From Flavobacterium sp. SUN052 (lineage in GTDB: Bacteria > Bacteroidota > Bacteroidia > Flavobacteriales > Flavobacteriaceae): a stretch of 64,000 nucleotides of DNA. Each line of letters begins with the position of its first letter. The stretch's first letter is position 1. The translations under genes and the position numbers were made by a program. The notes below the pieces were generated by a model, which did no database searches, was not told the origin of the DNA, and saw only the letters and a list, made by a program, of their open reading frames with translations. The stretch spans positions 62,001 to 126,000 of the forward strand of contig NZ_JAPQNS010000001.1 in assembly GCF_028867935.1 (NCBI RefSeq), in the 5' to 3' direction. This document shows positions 1 through 9,315 of the stretch, in pieces.

Positions 1-131
1 GGGTATTCCGCAAAGTGTTGTCGGGCCGCGTAACGCAAAGCCATATTTTCCGGCTGGGCAACTACTACTCCCGGATCGGCGACGCCATTATCAACAACAA
101 CCCGTTGATTGTCAGAAATCCCAACCAATAA
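1..131 (+). CDS. C-terminal end of a protein, possibly SusD/RagB-type (5' end outside window)
   Basis: An open frame runs from the window edge to a TAA at 129-131 and encodes about 42 residues ending NNNPLIVRNPNQ. Only the tail is visible, so no domain can be assigned directly. The pattern IN-x-NP followed by a closing NP resembles the C-terminus of SusD/RagB outer-membrane nutrient-binding lipoproteins. The next gene is a DUF3823 lipoprotein, a family usually encoded directly after a SusC/SusD pair. Both clues favour a SusD-like lipoprotein, but this is inference. The stop codon abuts the next start with no gap, so the two are probably cotranscribed. Confidence 0.45.
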   Translation, partial: VFRKVLSGRVTQSHIFRLGNYYSRIGDAIINNNPLIVRNPNQ

Positions 132-878
132 ATGCACACTACAACTATGCGATACACATTCATACTTGCACTGCTGCTCACCCTTGGGCTGGCTGGTTGC
201 GCACTAGATAACTTTGAACCGCCCAAATCGACCTTCGAAGGACGACTCGTTTACAAGGGCGAACCGTTGCTGATTCAGAGTGCCAACGTGGCCGTGGGTA
301 ACAACTCCGACTTTCCGGTTTTTCTAGAACTCTGGCAGAAAGCCTATAACAACCGCAGTTCAATCAGGATACCGATCAAGCAGGACGGTTCTTTTTCGTC
401 GCTGCTTTTCGATGGTGACTATAAATTGATCGTACCCAATGGGCAGGGGCCGTTTCTCTGGAAAAGAACTGCCTCCAACACCCCCGACAGTTTAGCGATA
501 ACCATTCAGGGAAGCCAGAAAATGGACATCGAGGTGATGCCCTACTACATGGTTCGAAGCCCACAGTTTACCGTAAACGGGCGGAAGGTATCGGGCAGTG
601 TGAAGCTCGAAAAAGTGATTACGGATGCGATTAACGGCAAAACGGTAGAACGGGTCTCGTTGTATGTGAACAAAACCCAGTTTGTTGATGCAGGGAACAG
701 CATTAACAAAGCCGATTTGGCAGGAACGGCCATTACAAATCTCGATAACGTAAGCCTGACGACCGCTGATATTCCCGCTTTAGTGCCCTCTCAGAGTTAT
801 GTGTTTGTGCGTATTGGGTTGAAAATCACTGGTGTTGAGGATATGATCTACACACCCGTACAAAAGGTGAGTTTATAA
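132..878 (+). CDS. DUF3823 family lipoprotein of a Sus-type locus
   Basis: The 248-residue product begins with a lipoprotein signal peptide whose lipobox LAGC is followed by LDNFEPP. This start resembles that of DUF3823 proteins, which are surface-exposed companions of SusC/SusD pairs. The body looks all-beta, with an N-terminal part about turning a small gift (FEGRLVYKGEPL) and a second beta domain from about residue 135. The start at 132 immediately follows the upstream stop. An internal ATG at 147 (MRYTFIL) gives a more typical signal peptide and may be the real start. The probable role is assisting glycan binding at the cell surface; the substrate cannot be read from the sequence. Confidence 0.8.
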   Translation: MHTTTMRYTFILALLLTLGLAGCALDNFEPPKSTFEGRLVYKGEPLLIQSANVAVGNNSDFPVFLELWQKAYNNRSSIRIPIKQDGSFSSLLFDGDYKLIVPNGQGPFLWKRTASNTPDSLAITIQGSQKMDIEVMPYYMVRSPQFTVNGRKVSGSVKLEKVITDAINGKTVERVSLYVNKTQFVDAGNSINKADLAGTAITNLDNVSLTTADIPALVPSQSYVFVRIGLKITGVEDMIYTPVQKVSL

Positions 879-896
879 TAGGTTGGTAAATCGCTA

Positions 897-965
897 CTAA
901 GACACAAAGGATTTGCTAAGTAAAAGAGGCTTCTCAATTCCTTAGTAATCCTTTGAGCCTTAGTG
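897..965. repeat. Imperfect intergenic inverted repeat, CAAAGGAT type
   Basis: The left arm at 897-920 (ctaagacacaaaggat then ttgctaag) pairs imperfectly with the right arm at 941-965 (cttagtaatcctttga then gccttag) around a 20-nt loop. It lies in the 129-bp gap between the DUF3823 gene and the ricin-type gene. It could end the upstream transcript, but there is no clear T-tract. It is the only copy of this sequence type in the window. Confidence 0.6.
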
Positions 966-1007
966 TCTAGAGGCTGTTCACCATACTTTTTTTAATTCAA
1001 TTCGCGT

Positions 1008-1520
1008 ATGAAAAATGCTCTTTTTGCCTGTATACTGCTCAGCCTGATGTGGCTTGCAACAAGTGGGTTTGCTCAACCGATAAAAGGTACCTACGCCATC
1101 AAAAACGTACAGACTGGTTTGCTGCTCCGACCCGAAGAAGCCCGAAAAGCGAACGGAACCGCCATCGTGGGCTATTCGCCCGTCAACTGGAAGTGTATGA
1201 CTTGGGATTTTCAGCACGCAGGCGGAGACGCTTATCAATTGAAGAACCTGTTTACCAGCAAAACCCTCCAGCCCGTAACGGGCGCTGTAGCCGATGGAAT
1301 CAAGCTGGAACAACAACCTCTGCAAGCCGATCAGCCTAACCAAACGTACGAGTTTTTGGCCGTAGGGCAGGGCAAATACCGGATTCGACTCAAAGGTACC
1401 GACTTGTACATTACGCCGTCGGATGGTAGTGGGTCCGTAAATTCAGCTATTGTGCTGGCTAAAAAGAAAGACTCGCCCGACCAACTCTGGACTATCTACG
1501 AACAACACCCGACTCAATGA
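1008..1520 (+). CDS. Secreted ricin-type beta-trefoil (RICIN-like) protein
   Basis: The 170-residue protein has a clear signal peptide (hydrophobic core FACILLSLMWLA, probable cleavage after GFAQ). One beta-trefoil-like domain of the RICIN/lectin type follows. Its repeated subdomains read roughly GTYAIKNVQTGLLL, WDFQHAGGDAYQLKNLFTSKTL, YEFLAVGQGKYRIRLKGTDLYI and DQLWTIYE. Such domains usually bind carbohydrate, which fits the Sus-type genes upstream. The stop overlaps the next start by four bases (ATGA), so translation is probably coupled and the two proteins may work as a pair. Family-level assignment is fairly safe; the ligand is unknown. Confidence 0.7.
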   Translation: MKNALFACILLSLMWLATSGFAQPIKGTYAIKNVQTGLLLRPEEARKANGTAIVGYSPVNWKCMTWDFQHAGGDAYQLKNLFTSKTLQPVTGAVADGIKLEQQPLQADQPNQTYEFLAVGQGKYRIRLKGTDLYITPSDGSGSVNSAIVLAKKKDSPDQLWTIYEQHPTQ

Positions 1521-3592
1521 AATACGGCCTTTTTCTGCTTTTTCTGCTCAGTTCAACGGCCTACGCACAGGTTCAGGTTGACTTGTCGAAGTACACCAAA
1601 AATAGTCCTACAACGGTTGCCCAACAAGGCAATGATCTTGTACTGAGCTGGCCGGCAACGGGCAAAGAAACGGGCCGATTGGTAGTGAACCTCGAACCGG
1701 GGAAACCGCTGTTTAGCCATATTCAGCTATCAAAAGGAAATCAGTTCAGCGAGATCGCCACCGACATGGACCCTGCTTTTGTGCTGACTGTTGGCAAGCG
1801 GGACCTGGTTTCGCAGAATGGCTGGAACATCTTTTTCGATAAAACGAACCGTTTACCTTCGAAAGCCTATGCCGTTGAACTCAGCAAGCGTCAGGCCAGT
1901 GTGATTACTGTGGGTACCCGCACGGTGCTGCGAATTGGTGAGGTTCAGGCAGCCTCGTTTAAAGGTGCTATTGAGATTACTGTGTATCAGGGCAGTCCGC
2001 TGTTCAACGTTGCCGCGGTGATGGCCACCCAGGTCGACTCTACCGCCATTTTGTACGACGCGGGTCTGGTGACCAAGAAAAAGAATTGGACAACCCTGTC
2101 GTGGTCGGATACGGACGATAAGATGCAGCATTTTCCCGCTGACATTACCCAGCCAAACAAGGCTCAGGCGGTAAAATACCGTACCATTATGGGCAGCAGC
2201 CCCAACGGTACTCTGGCCCTGTTTCCGGCTCCTCACCAGTATTTTTATCCACTAGACGAAGCGTTCAACCTCGACTTTACCTGGTACGGTACCAAATACC
2301 GGAGTCTGATTCCCGATTTTGGTATTGGTATCCGCCAGGATCTGATGGGCGACCGGCGATGGGTGCCCTGGGTAAATGCTCCGCCGGGTACGCAACAGCG
2401 GCTTAACTTTTTCTGTCTGCTCAGCACCGACCAACCCGACAATACGCTGGAGGCTGTAAAGAAATTTACCCACGGCGATAAGTACCCCGAGGTACCGGGC
2501 TACAAAACAATGTCGAGCCATTTTCACAACGAGCACACCATGCGAACAGTGCTGGCTGGTAAGCCAGTGCCCGAAGTGCCTAATTTCGTAACGGTCTTCA
2601 AAAATTCGGGGGTCAACATTGTGCATCTGGCGGAGTTTCACGGCCCCGGCCACCCCAAAGGGCCCGATAGTTTGCGTCTGTTGGAGCTGCAAACGCTGTT
2701 CCGTGAATGCAAACGCCTGTCCGACAAAGATTTTCTGTTACTGCCGGGCGAAGAGCCGAATAACTTTTTCGGTGGACACTGGCTCGACTTCTTCCCGAAA
2801 GATGTGTACTGGATTATGTCGCGCAAACCCGACATGCCTTTTGTGACGAATGATCCCAAGTACGGGAAGGTGTACCGGATTGCTGACGCAGCCGATATGC
2901 TGAAACTGCTGGAAGCCGAAAATGGCCTGGCCTGGACAGCGCACGCCCGCACCAAAGGCTCAACGGGTTTCCCCGATAAGTACAAGGACGAAGACTTTTA
3001 CAAATCGGACCACTTCTTCGGAGCGGCCTGGAAAAACATCCCTGCCGACCTGTCGGAGCCGCGCCTAAGCCGCCGGGTACTCGATTTGATGGACGATATG
3101 GCCAACTGGGGCTACAAAAAACACGCTATTGCCGAGGCCGACATTTTTACGATGGAACCCGAAAACGAGACCTATGCCCACCTAAATGTCAATTACTTGC
3201 AGATGGATAAGCTGCCTGAGTATTCGTCGGGCTGGCAACCCATTCTGGATGTGATGCAGCAGGGTAAATTCTTTGTATCAACGGGCGAGATTCTGCTCCC
3301 AACCTTCACCGTAAATGGAAAGGGGGCAGGGGAGACCCTGACTGTACCTGCCGATGGCAAAGCAACAGTAGCCATAAACATTGACTGGACATACCCGCTC
3401 ACTTTTGCTGAGATTATATCCGGCGATGGTAAGCAGGTGTACCGCGACCGAATTGATCTAACCAACACACTTCCCTTTGGCAAAAAACAGTACCGATTCA
3501 CTACCAACCTCAAAAACCGGACGTGGGTACGGGTTGAGGTGTGGGATGCTGCGGTAAATGGAGCCTTTACCCAACAGGTCTGGCTGAAATAA
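1517..3592 (+). CDS. Secreted protein with PHP-like metallohydrolase region, function unknown
   Basis: The 691-residue protein has a signal peptide ending AYAQ. Its N-terminal half (about 20-320) looks all-beta. From about residue 334 it resembles PHP-superfamily metal-dependent hydrolases: SSHFHNEH gives an HxH-type cluster, and HLAEFHGPG, LLLPGEEPN, TAHARTKG and AEADIF supply further His/Glu/Asp residues spaced like metal ligands. The last 100 residues look like another beta domain. It overlaps the ricin-type gene by 4 bp. The likely role is hydrolysis of a phosphoester or related bond in a periplasmic or extracellular carbohydrate, but this is inference from motif pattern only. Confidence 0.55.
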   Translation: MKYGLFLLFLLSSTAYAQVQVDLSKYTKNSPTTVAQQGNDLVLSWPATGKETGRLVVNLEPGKPLFSHIQLSKGNQFSEIATDMDPAFVLTVGKRDLVSQNGWNIFFDKTNRLPSKAYAVELSKRQASVITVGTRTVLRIGEVQAASFKGAIEITVYQGSPLFNVAAVMATQVDSTAILYDAGLVTKKKNWTTLSWSDTDDKMQHFPADITQPNKAQAVKYRTIMGSSPNGTLALFPAPHQYFYPLDEAFNLDFTWYGTKYRSLIPDFGIGIRQDLMGDRRWVPWVNAPPGTQQRLNFFCLLSTDQPDNTLEAVKKFTHGDKYPEVPGYKTMSSHFHNEHTMRTVLAGKPVPEVPNFVTVFKNSGVNIVHLAEFHGPGHPKGPDSLRLLELQTLFRECKRLSDKDFLLLPGEEPNNFFGGHWLDFFPKDVYWIMSRKPDMPFVTNDPKYGKVYRIADAADMLKLLEAENGLAWTAHARTKGSTGFPDKYKDEDFYKSDHFFGAAWKNIPADLSEPRLSRRVLDLMDDMANWGYKKHAIAEADIFTMEPENETYAHLNVNYLQMDKLPEYSSGWQPILDVMQQGKFFVSTGEILLPTFTVNGKGAGETLTVPADGKATVAINIDWTYPLTFAEIISGDGKQVYRDRIDLTNTLPFGKKQYRFTTNLKNRTWVRVEVWDAAVNGAFTQQVWLK

Positions 3593-3611
3593 AACCACTC
3601 AAACTTTTCCT

Positions 3612-6600
3612 ATGAAATGGATCATTTTTCCCCTGGTGCTGGCCGTTGCGCTGCACCAGGGCTGCACGAGAACTGCCCGAACAAACGGATCAAGCCAGAA
3701 TACGACAACTCAAAAATCAACTGCCCGCCGGGGTGAGGTGTTGTTTTTGGGCAATGTTGGGAAGCACCACGATTCGGGGAAATACGCTCCCTGGCTGGCT
3801 ATTTCGCTCTTCAAAAAAGGAATTAACCTAACATACACCACGGATCTGGCCGATCTGAACGACGAGAATCTGAGCCACTACGACGGCCTGATTATTTACG
3901 CGAACCACGAAACCTTGTCGCCAGCTCAGGAGCAGGCCATGAAAGCGTTTGTGGAAGGTGGTAAAGGCTTGATCCCACTTCATTCAGCCTCGGGTTGCTT
4001 CAAAAATTCGGATTGGTACATCAATACCATCGGGGGGCAGTTTAAATCGCACAAAACGGGGCCGATAACGGAGACTATTGTGGCTAAAAATCACCCTGTC
4101 ATGCAGGGCTTGAGTCCGTTTACTACCTCCTGGGATGAGACGTACGTGCACCAGCGGCTCAACCCGGACATGACCGTGCTGACTACGCGTCAGGAAGGAG
4201 ACAAGCAGGAGCCGTATACCTGGGTGCGTAATCAGGGCAAAGGTCGTGTTTTTTACACAGCCTACGGTCACAACGACAGTACCTGGACGAACCCCGGTTT
4301 CCGTGAGTTGGTGAACAATGGCGTTCTGTGGGCTATTGGTGAGCCTGTTACAAAGCAGATTGCCAAATTGACGATTCCTAATGTCGACATTTATGAGTCG
4401 GCTAACATCGCCATTGCGGACTACACAAAGCGGTACCGCGTTCCTAAAATGCAGGTGGCGCTGAAACCCGAAGAGTCGAAGAAGCTGATGCAGGTACCGG
4501 TGGATTTCGATATTCAGTTGTTTGCTGCCGAGCCCGACATTACCAATCCCATTGCGATGTCGTGGGATGAACGGGGGCGACTCTGGATTGTGGAGTCGGT
4601 CGATTATCCGAATACGTTTCTGGAAACGGACGGTGCTGCCAACGACCGGATCAAAATCTGTGAGGATACCAACGGCGACGGAAAAGCGGACAAATTCACG
4701 GTCTTCGCCGACAAGCTGAACATTCCGACAAGTATGGTTTTTGCCAACGGTGGGGTAGTGGTCTCAATGGCCCCGTACTTCGTGTTTCTGAAAGATACTA
4801 ACGGCGACGATAAGGCCGATGTGCGCGAAAACATCATGACCGGCTGGGATAAAAACGACACTCACTTTGGCCCGTCGAACCTCCAATATGGCTTCAATAA
4901 CAAACTCTGGGGTGTGGTTGGGTCTGGCTACAGCGGCACCACCCGCGATGGTAAAAACCTGAATTTCAGAACGGGCGTGTATAATTTGAACACCGACGGA
5001 ACGGGCGTCGATTTTCTGGCCAACACGAGCAATAATACCTGGGGGCTAGGATTCACAGAGGACAACAACGTGTTTATTTCGACGGCCAACAATACGCACA
5101 GTGCCTTCTATTCGATGCCTGCCCGGTATATGCAACGCAATTTGCCCGGCTCAACCGTACAGTCGGTGCAGAAAATCGATGGTCATTACGACTCCCACAC
5201 CATGACACCCAACTTAAGGCAGGTAGACGTGGTAGGTGGATTCACTTCGGCGGCAGGTCACCATTTTTATACGGCCCGGAGTTTCCCCAAATCGTACTGG
5301 AACCGGGTAGCTTTTGTGTGCGAGCCTACCGTCCGCCTTATTCATAATGCCGTTGTGGAGCCAAAGGGAGCCGGGTTTACCGAAAAAGATGGCTGGAATT
5401 TTCTGGCCAGCTCCGACGAATGGGTTGGCCCCGTTCAGGCCGAAGTGGGACCCGACGGAGCCTTGTGGGTGGCCGATTGGTACAACTTCATTATTCAGCA
5501 CAACGTGTTTGTGGAGCGGCAGGCCCCTTCGGAAATGGTGTTGCCGTTTAAAGATCAGCCTCGTGGACAGGGGAATGCGTTTATCAGTCCCCTCCGCGAT
5601 CAGAATTTTGGCCGGATCTACCGGGTTGTTTACAAAAAAGCAAAGCCGTATCAGCCTGTTGCATTGGCTAAAAATGACCCAGCGAGTTTAGTGGCAGCCC
5701 TCAAAAACGACAATATGTTTTGGAGGATGACTGGCCAGCGGTTACTCGTAGAGTCGAAAAATATGGCAGTATTGCCCGAGTTGTATAAACTCATCGCTGA
5801 CCCTTCTGTAGACGAAATTGGCCTGAATAGCCCCGCTGTTCATGCCCTCTGGACGTTGCATGGATTGGGCGCTCTTTCGGGTTCAAATGCCGAAGCGCTC
5901 CAGGTGGTATCTAAGGCGTTAACCCACAAGGCGGCTGGGGTGCGTAAGGCGGCTATTGACGTGATGCCTGCCACCAGCCAAACGTTGGAAATCCTTCAGA
6001 AAGTAGGGTTACTCAACGACTCCAACCTGAATGTGCGTATGGCGGCTATGCTCGCAATGGCAACACTGCCTCCTTCCGAGGCCGTTGGGGCAGCTCTGTA
6101 CAAAGCTTCACTTCAACCAGAAAATGAATCGGATGATTGGATTAACCGGGCGTTGTTTGCCGCTGCGGCTGTTCACCGTGATGGTTTTCTGGCCGAAGCC
6201 GCTAAGAACCCCGCATCCGCAACGGCTGCTGAAAAAAGCCTGACGAGTCGGTTGATGGCGGGTATCAATCAGGAAGTATATACGCTGCAACGGCGGGCAA
6301 CCATTGCCCTGCCCCCTGATGTAACAGGCCGAGAGATTATTATTAAAGGGACTGCTTCCAAAGGCAACCGGGATATGGAAGGTTTTATTGTGGGTCATGG
6401 TGGTCAGGATGGCGGTTATGGCTTATACATTAAAGACAATCACCTGACGATGGTTGTGAAGCAGGATGGAAAGGTCTATTCGGCCACTACCACGGAGCCA
6501 CTACCCGAAAAATTTGACTTTGAAAGTCGGTTTGTTAACAATGGAGAGATGGTACTGCTAGTGAATGGTAAAGAAATGGGCAAAGGAAAAGCGCCCTCGC

Positions 6601-7193
6601 TATTTACAAAACCATTAACGGATGTGATTCGGACGGAGCGCGATTTTGTGAATGAAAACTCGATTGGAGCGTATGAAAATGCCTATAAGTCAATGTTTGG
6701 TTTTATTGGTAATTTACAAAATACTACCCTTGAAGTTCGGAAACCAAGCGCAACCAACCGCACTGTAAGTGCTGAAAAGGTTGTCCCTAAAAACGCTACT
6801 GTTTTAACGATTAGAGTGGTAGAAGAGCAGATGAAGTACGACAAGAAAATGCTCACGGTGAAAGCCGGTCAACCCGTTGTGCTGACGCTGGAAAACCCCG
6901 ACATTATGCAGCACAACATCGTGATCTGTAAACAGGGAATGGCCGAGAAAGTGGGCAAAGCCGCCGACGCTATGGCCCGCGATCCAAAAAGTGTGGAGAA
7001 ACATTATGTTCCGCAAATGCCCGAAGTACTGGCATCCAGTATTCTGGTGAATCCCGGTGAGTCGTACACGCTGGAATTTATGGCCCCCACTCAGCCCGGC
7101 GATTACCCCTTCTTCTGCACGTTTCCGGGGCACTGGAGCATTATGCGGGGCATAATGCGGGTAGAAAAATCAACCGAAACACTGGGTAAATAG
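3612..7193 (+). CDS. Multidomain lipoprotein: ThuA + PVC-type dehydrogenase + HEAT-like + cupredoxin
   Basis: The 1193-residue product starts with a lipoprotein signal (lipobox LHQGC). Residues about 42-243 form a ThuA-like domain (trehalose-utilisation family; HYDGLIIYANHE, GGKGLIPLHSASG). Residues about 297-690 match the membrane-bound dehydrogenase beta-propeller seen in Planctomycetes and Bacteroidetes (FAAEPDITNPIAMSWDERGR). Residues about 700-870 look like HEAT repeats, and about 880-1050 a LamG/DUF1080-like jelly roll. Residues about 1069-1185 are a type 1 copper (azurin/plastocyanin) domain with ligands visible in MQHNIV, FFCTFPGHW and the following IMRG. No CxxCH haem motif is present, so copper may replace the usual cytochrome as electron acceptor. 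Probable role: periplasmic sugar oxidation. Confidence 0.8.
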   Translation: MKWIIFPLVLAVALHQGCTRTARTNGSSQNTTTQKSTARRGEVLFLGNVGKHHDSGKYAPWLAISLFKKGINLTYTTDLADLNDENLSHYDGLIIYANHETLSPAQEQAMKAFVEGGKGLIPLHSASGCFKNSDWYINTIGGQFKSHKTGPITETIVAKNHPVMQGLSPFTTSWDETYVHQRLNPDMTVLTTRQEGDKQEPYTWVRNQGKGRVFYTAYGHNDSTWTNPGFRELVNNGVLWAIGEPVTKQIAKLTIPNVDIYESANIAIADYTKRYRVPKMQVALKPEESKKLMQVPVDFDIQLFAAEPDITNPIAMSWDERGRLWIVESVDYPNTFLETDGAANDRIKICEDTNGDGKADKFTVFADKLNIPTSMVFANGGVVVSMAPYFVFLKDTNGDDKADVRENIMTGWDKNDTHFGPSNLQYGFNNKLWGVVGSGYSGTTRDGKNLNFRTGVYNLNTDGTGVDFLANTSNNTWGLGFTEDNNVFISTANNTHSAFYSMPARYMQRNLPGSTVQSVQKIDGHYDSHTMTPNLRQVDVVGGFTSAAGHHFYTARSFPKSYWNRVAFVCEPTVRLIHNAVVEPKGAGFTEKDGWNFLASSDEWVGPVQAEVGPDGALWVADWYNFIIQHNVFVERQAPSEMVLPFKDQPRGQGNAFISPLRDQNFGRIYRVVYKKAKPYQPVALAKNDPASLVAALKNDNMFWRMTGQRLLVESKNMAVLPELYKLIADPSVDEIGLNSPAVHALWTLHGLGALSGSNAEALQVVSKALTHKAAGVRKAAIDVMPATSQTLEILQKVGLLNDSNLNVRMAAMLAMATLPPSEAVGAALYKASLQPENESDDWINRALFAAAAVHRDGFLAEAAKNPASATAAEKSLTSRLMAGINQEVYTLQRRATIALPPDVTGREIIIKGTASKGNRDMEGFIVGHGGQDGGYGLYIKDNHLTMVVKQDGKVYSATTTEPLPEKFDFESRFVNNGEMVLLVNGKEMGKGKAPSLFTKPLTDVIRTERDFVNENSIGAYENAYKSMFGFIGNLQNTTLEVRKPSATNRTVSAEKVVPKNATVLTIRVVEEQMKYDKKMLTVKAGQPVVLTLENPDIMQHNIVICKQGMAEKVGKAADAMARDPKSVEKHYVPQMPEVLASSILVNPGESYTLEFMAPTQPGDYPFFCTFPGHWSIMRGIMRVEKSTETLGK

Positions 7194-7217
7194 AGAACCA
7201 ACTTACTGAAAAGTCGT

Positions 7218-7991
7218 ATGAAACACATTCCAATCACGTTTTCTGTCCGCACAACTACCCGCACCCTGTTGGGTATGGTTCTTGGGGCGGTCATAGCTTT
7301 ATCGTTCACGAATTGCAAAACGAGTTCGCCCGGCTCGTCGAAAGCGGGCAAAACCATCCGGGTGCTGATGGTGGGCGGTGGTACATCGCACAACTTTGGT
7401 ATGTGGTATCGAAACGTGGATGGACAAACGCTGAGCCGCGATGGCTTCGCGACCGTAAACTACGTAGGCGATCCCGACTCGATGCTGGCTTTCTTGCCCA
7501 ATGCCGATGTGCTCTACCTGAGCAACAACCGTCCTATCAATAACCCGGCTGTTCGTGAGGCTATTATGGCCCATGCCAATGCGGGTAAAGGCCTGCTGAT
7601 TGCTCATGCCGCCATGTGGTACAACTGGAAAGACTGGCCAGAATACAACCTCAATCTGGTTAGTGGTGGCACTCGCAAGCACGATAAATACGGCCCGTTC
7701 GAGGTGACCGTAACCGAACCGCAACACCCCATTACGAAAGGTGTTGAAACCAAATTCACGCTTAAAGACGAACGTTATTTTTACATTCCTGACCCTGCTG
7801 GTCCGGGCATTAATGTGTTAGCTAGTTCGAGTGTAGCCGGTTCCGATCAGATCTATCCCTCGGTGTTTGTGGTGAAGCATCCAAAAGCCCGCATTGTGGG
7901 CCTCGCGCTTGGGCACGATGCTGAATCGCACAACATTCCTAATTATCAGGCATTGCTCCGTAACTCGGTAGCATGGGCCGCCCGCAAATAA
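7218..7991 (+). CDS. ThuA domain-containing lipoprotein
   Basis: The 257-residue product has an N-terminal hydrophobic segment and a lipobox-like SFTNC, so it is probably a lipoprotein. The rest is one ThuA-like glutamine-amidotransferase-fold domain (VLMVGGGTSHNFGMW, ADVLYLSNNRPI, GKGLLIAHAAMWYN, HPITKGV, RIVGLALGHD). ThuA proteins are tied to disaccharide and sugar-derivative breakdown, including 3-keto sugars. It lies 24 bp after the larger ThuA/dehydrogenase gene and before a Gfo/Idh/MocA oxidoreductase, a frequent neighbour combination. The exact reaction is unknown. Confidence 0.85.
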   Translation: MKHIPITFSVRTTTRTLLGMVLGAVIALSFTNCKTSSPGSSKAGKTIRVLMVGGGTSHNFGMWYRNVDGQTLSRDGFATVNYVGDPDSMLAFLPNADVLYLSNNRPINNPAVREAIMAHANAGKGLLIAHAAMWYNWKDWPEYNLNLVSGGTRKHDKYGPFEVTVTEPQHPITKGVETKFTLKDERYFYIPDPAGPGINVLASSSVAGSDQIYPSVFVVKHPKARIVGLALGHDAESHNIPNYQALLRNSVAWAARK

Positions 7992-8000
7992 AAGAAACAC

Positions 8001-8084
8001 CACCCCGGCTCCTCCCCGTCAGTGAGGGCGTTGCTCACGTACATATTGCACCCCTCCCTAACGGGGAGGGGTCGGGGGTGGGGT
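8001..8084. repeat. Intergenic inverted repeat, CCCCTCCCC family
   Basis: A G-rich right arm at 8050-8083 (cccctccctaacggggagg and on) pairs with the C-rich left arm at 8001-8028 (caccccggctcctccccgtc and on). The right arm also contains its own small hairpin, cctccctaacggggagg. It fills the gap between the ThuA gene and the oxidoreductase gene. A related element lies at 43381-43520. The T-tract expected of a simple terminator is absent. Confidence 0.75.
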
Positions 8085-8112
8085 CTAACAATCAAAATCA
8101 ATCCAATACATT

Positions 8113-9225
8113 ATGAGTGACCAGAAAATTACCGTCGTAATCGTTGGTATGGGCTTCGGCAAGGAGTTTATACCCATTTACCTCCAACATCCCAACATCA
8201 ACAAAGTCGGTATTTGTACCCGCAATCGCCAGACGCTCGACGAACTCAGAACCAAATACAACCTTGATCCAGACCTCTGCTTCGAGCATTTTGAGGATAT
8301 ACCCGGTCGCGACGATGTCGATGCCATTCACGTGGTTACGCCCGTGCCCGAACACGCCCGCATGACGCTGGCGTCGCTAAATGCGAACAAACACACCGCC
8401 TGTACTATTCCGATGGCGATGACCAAAGAAGACTGCAAGGCCATTGTGGAGGCCAAGCGGAAATCTGGGAAAGTTTACATGATGATGGAGACGGCGCTGT
8501 ATACCCGTGAATTTCTGTACGGGCTGAAACTGGCAGAAACGGGAGAACTGGGTCGTATTCAGTTTGTTAGGGGTTCCCATATTCAGGATATGAGCATGGA
8601 AGGCTGGGGTGAATATTGGAAAGGCTACCCACCGATGCTGAACGGTACGCACGCTATTTCGCCCCTGTTGCGAATCAATAATACCAAAGCCGAAACGGTT
8701 GTTTGCCACGGATCCGGTCGATTGAGCGACGATTTGGCCAGTCGGTACGGATCGCCATTTGCGGTTGAGACTGCCACGTTTACGCTCAAAGACTCCGATG
8801 TTATTGCCGAGGCAACGCGCTCGCTATTCGATGTAGTACGCCAGTATCGCGAGAGCTACGACGTGTATGGTACCAAAATGTCGTTTGAGTGGGAGCAACT
8901 ACAGGACGAAGAACACATTATTTTCGACGGGGGCGAAAACGCCCGGCGCATCAACGTGCCCGATACCGACGAGATGTTGATTGAGCCGATCAAGCACTTC
9001 ACCAAGCGCGAAAAAATCGACGATCCCAATCACGTTTCGTTTTTGCAGGGTGCCGGTCATGGCGGTTCGCACCCTCACCTGGTGCAGGAGTTTTTGGCGG
9101 CAATTATTGAAGGACGTGATTCCGCCGTTGATGCCGAAATGGCTGCTAACTACACGCTTGCGGGTATTTGTGCCCACGAATCAGCCATGAAAGGTGGCGA
9201 ACGAATCACAATTCCTGAATATTAA
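8113..9225 (+). CDS. Gfo/Idh/MocA family NAD(P)-dependent oxidoreductase
   Basis: The 370-residue cytoplasmic protein opens with a Rossmann dinucleotide-binding motif, VVIVGMGFGKEF. The signature region DAIHVVTPVPEHARM follows, where bound NAD(P) meets the substrate domain. The C-terminal part is the alpha/beta substrate domain typical of the family. Members oxidise or reduce sugars, inositols and keto sugars. The neighbours (ThuA proteins upstream, a tagatose-3-epimerase-like isomerase downstream) point to a sugar catabolic route, perhaps via 3-keto intermediates, but the substrate is not determined. There is no signal peptide. It sits between two intergenic palindromes. Confidence 0.9.
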   Translation: MSDQKITVVIVGMGFGKEFIPIYLQHPNINKVGICTRNRQTLDELRTKYNLDPDLCFEHFEDIPGRDDVDAIHVVTPVPEHARMTLASLNANKHTACTIPMAMTKEDCKAIVEAKRKSGKVYMMMETALYTREFLYGLKLAETGELGRIQFVRGSHIQDMSMEGWGEYWKGYPPMLNGTHAISPLLRINNTKAETVVCHGSGRLSDDLASRYGSPFAVETATFTLKDSDVIAEATRSLFDVVRQYRESYDVYGTKMSFEWEQLQDEEHIIFDGGENARRINVPDTDEMLIEPIKHFTKREKIDDPNHVSFLQGAGHGGSHPHLVQEFLAAIIEGRDSAVDAEMAANYTLAGICAHESAMKGGERITIPEY

Positions 9226-9227
9226 TA

Positions 9228-9301
9228 GGTAATCGGTTAATTGGGGTAAATGGGTAAATGGCTCTAGCCAATCATCTATTTACCCCAATTAACCGATTAC
9301 C
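9228..9301. repeat. Perfect 24-bp inverted repeat, GGTAA family
   Basis: Arms 9228-9251 (ggtaatcggttaattggg and on) and 9278-9301 are exact reverse complements over 24 bp, with a 26-nt loop that itself begins gggtaaatgg. The arm is built from degenerate GGTAA-type units of 7-8 nt. It starts two bases after the oxidoreductase stop codon and ends 14 bp before the next start. A relative lies at 10174-10243, so the pair brackets the isomerase gene. Confidence 0.85.
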
Positions 9302-9315
9302 AAATTCCTAACTAC

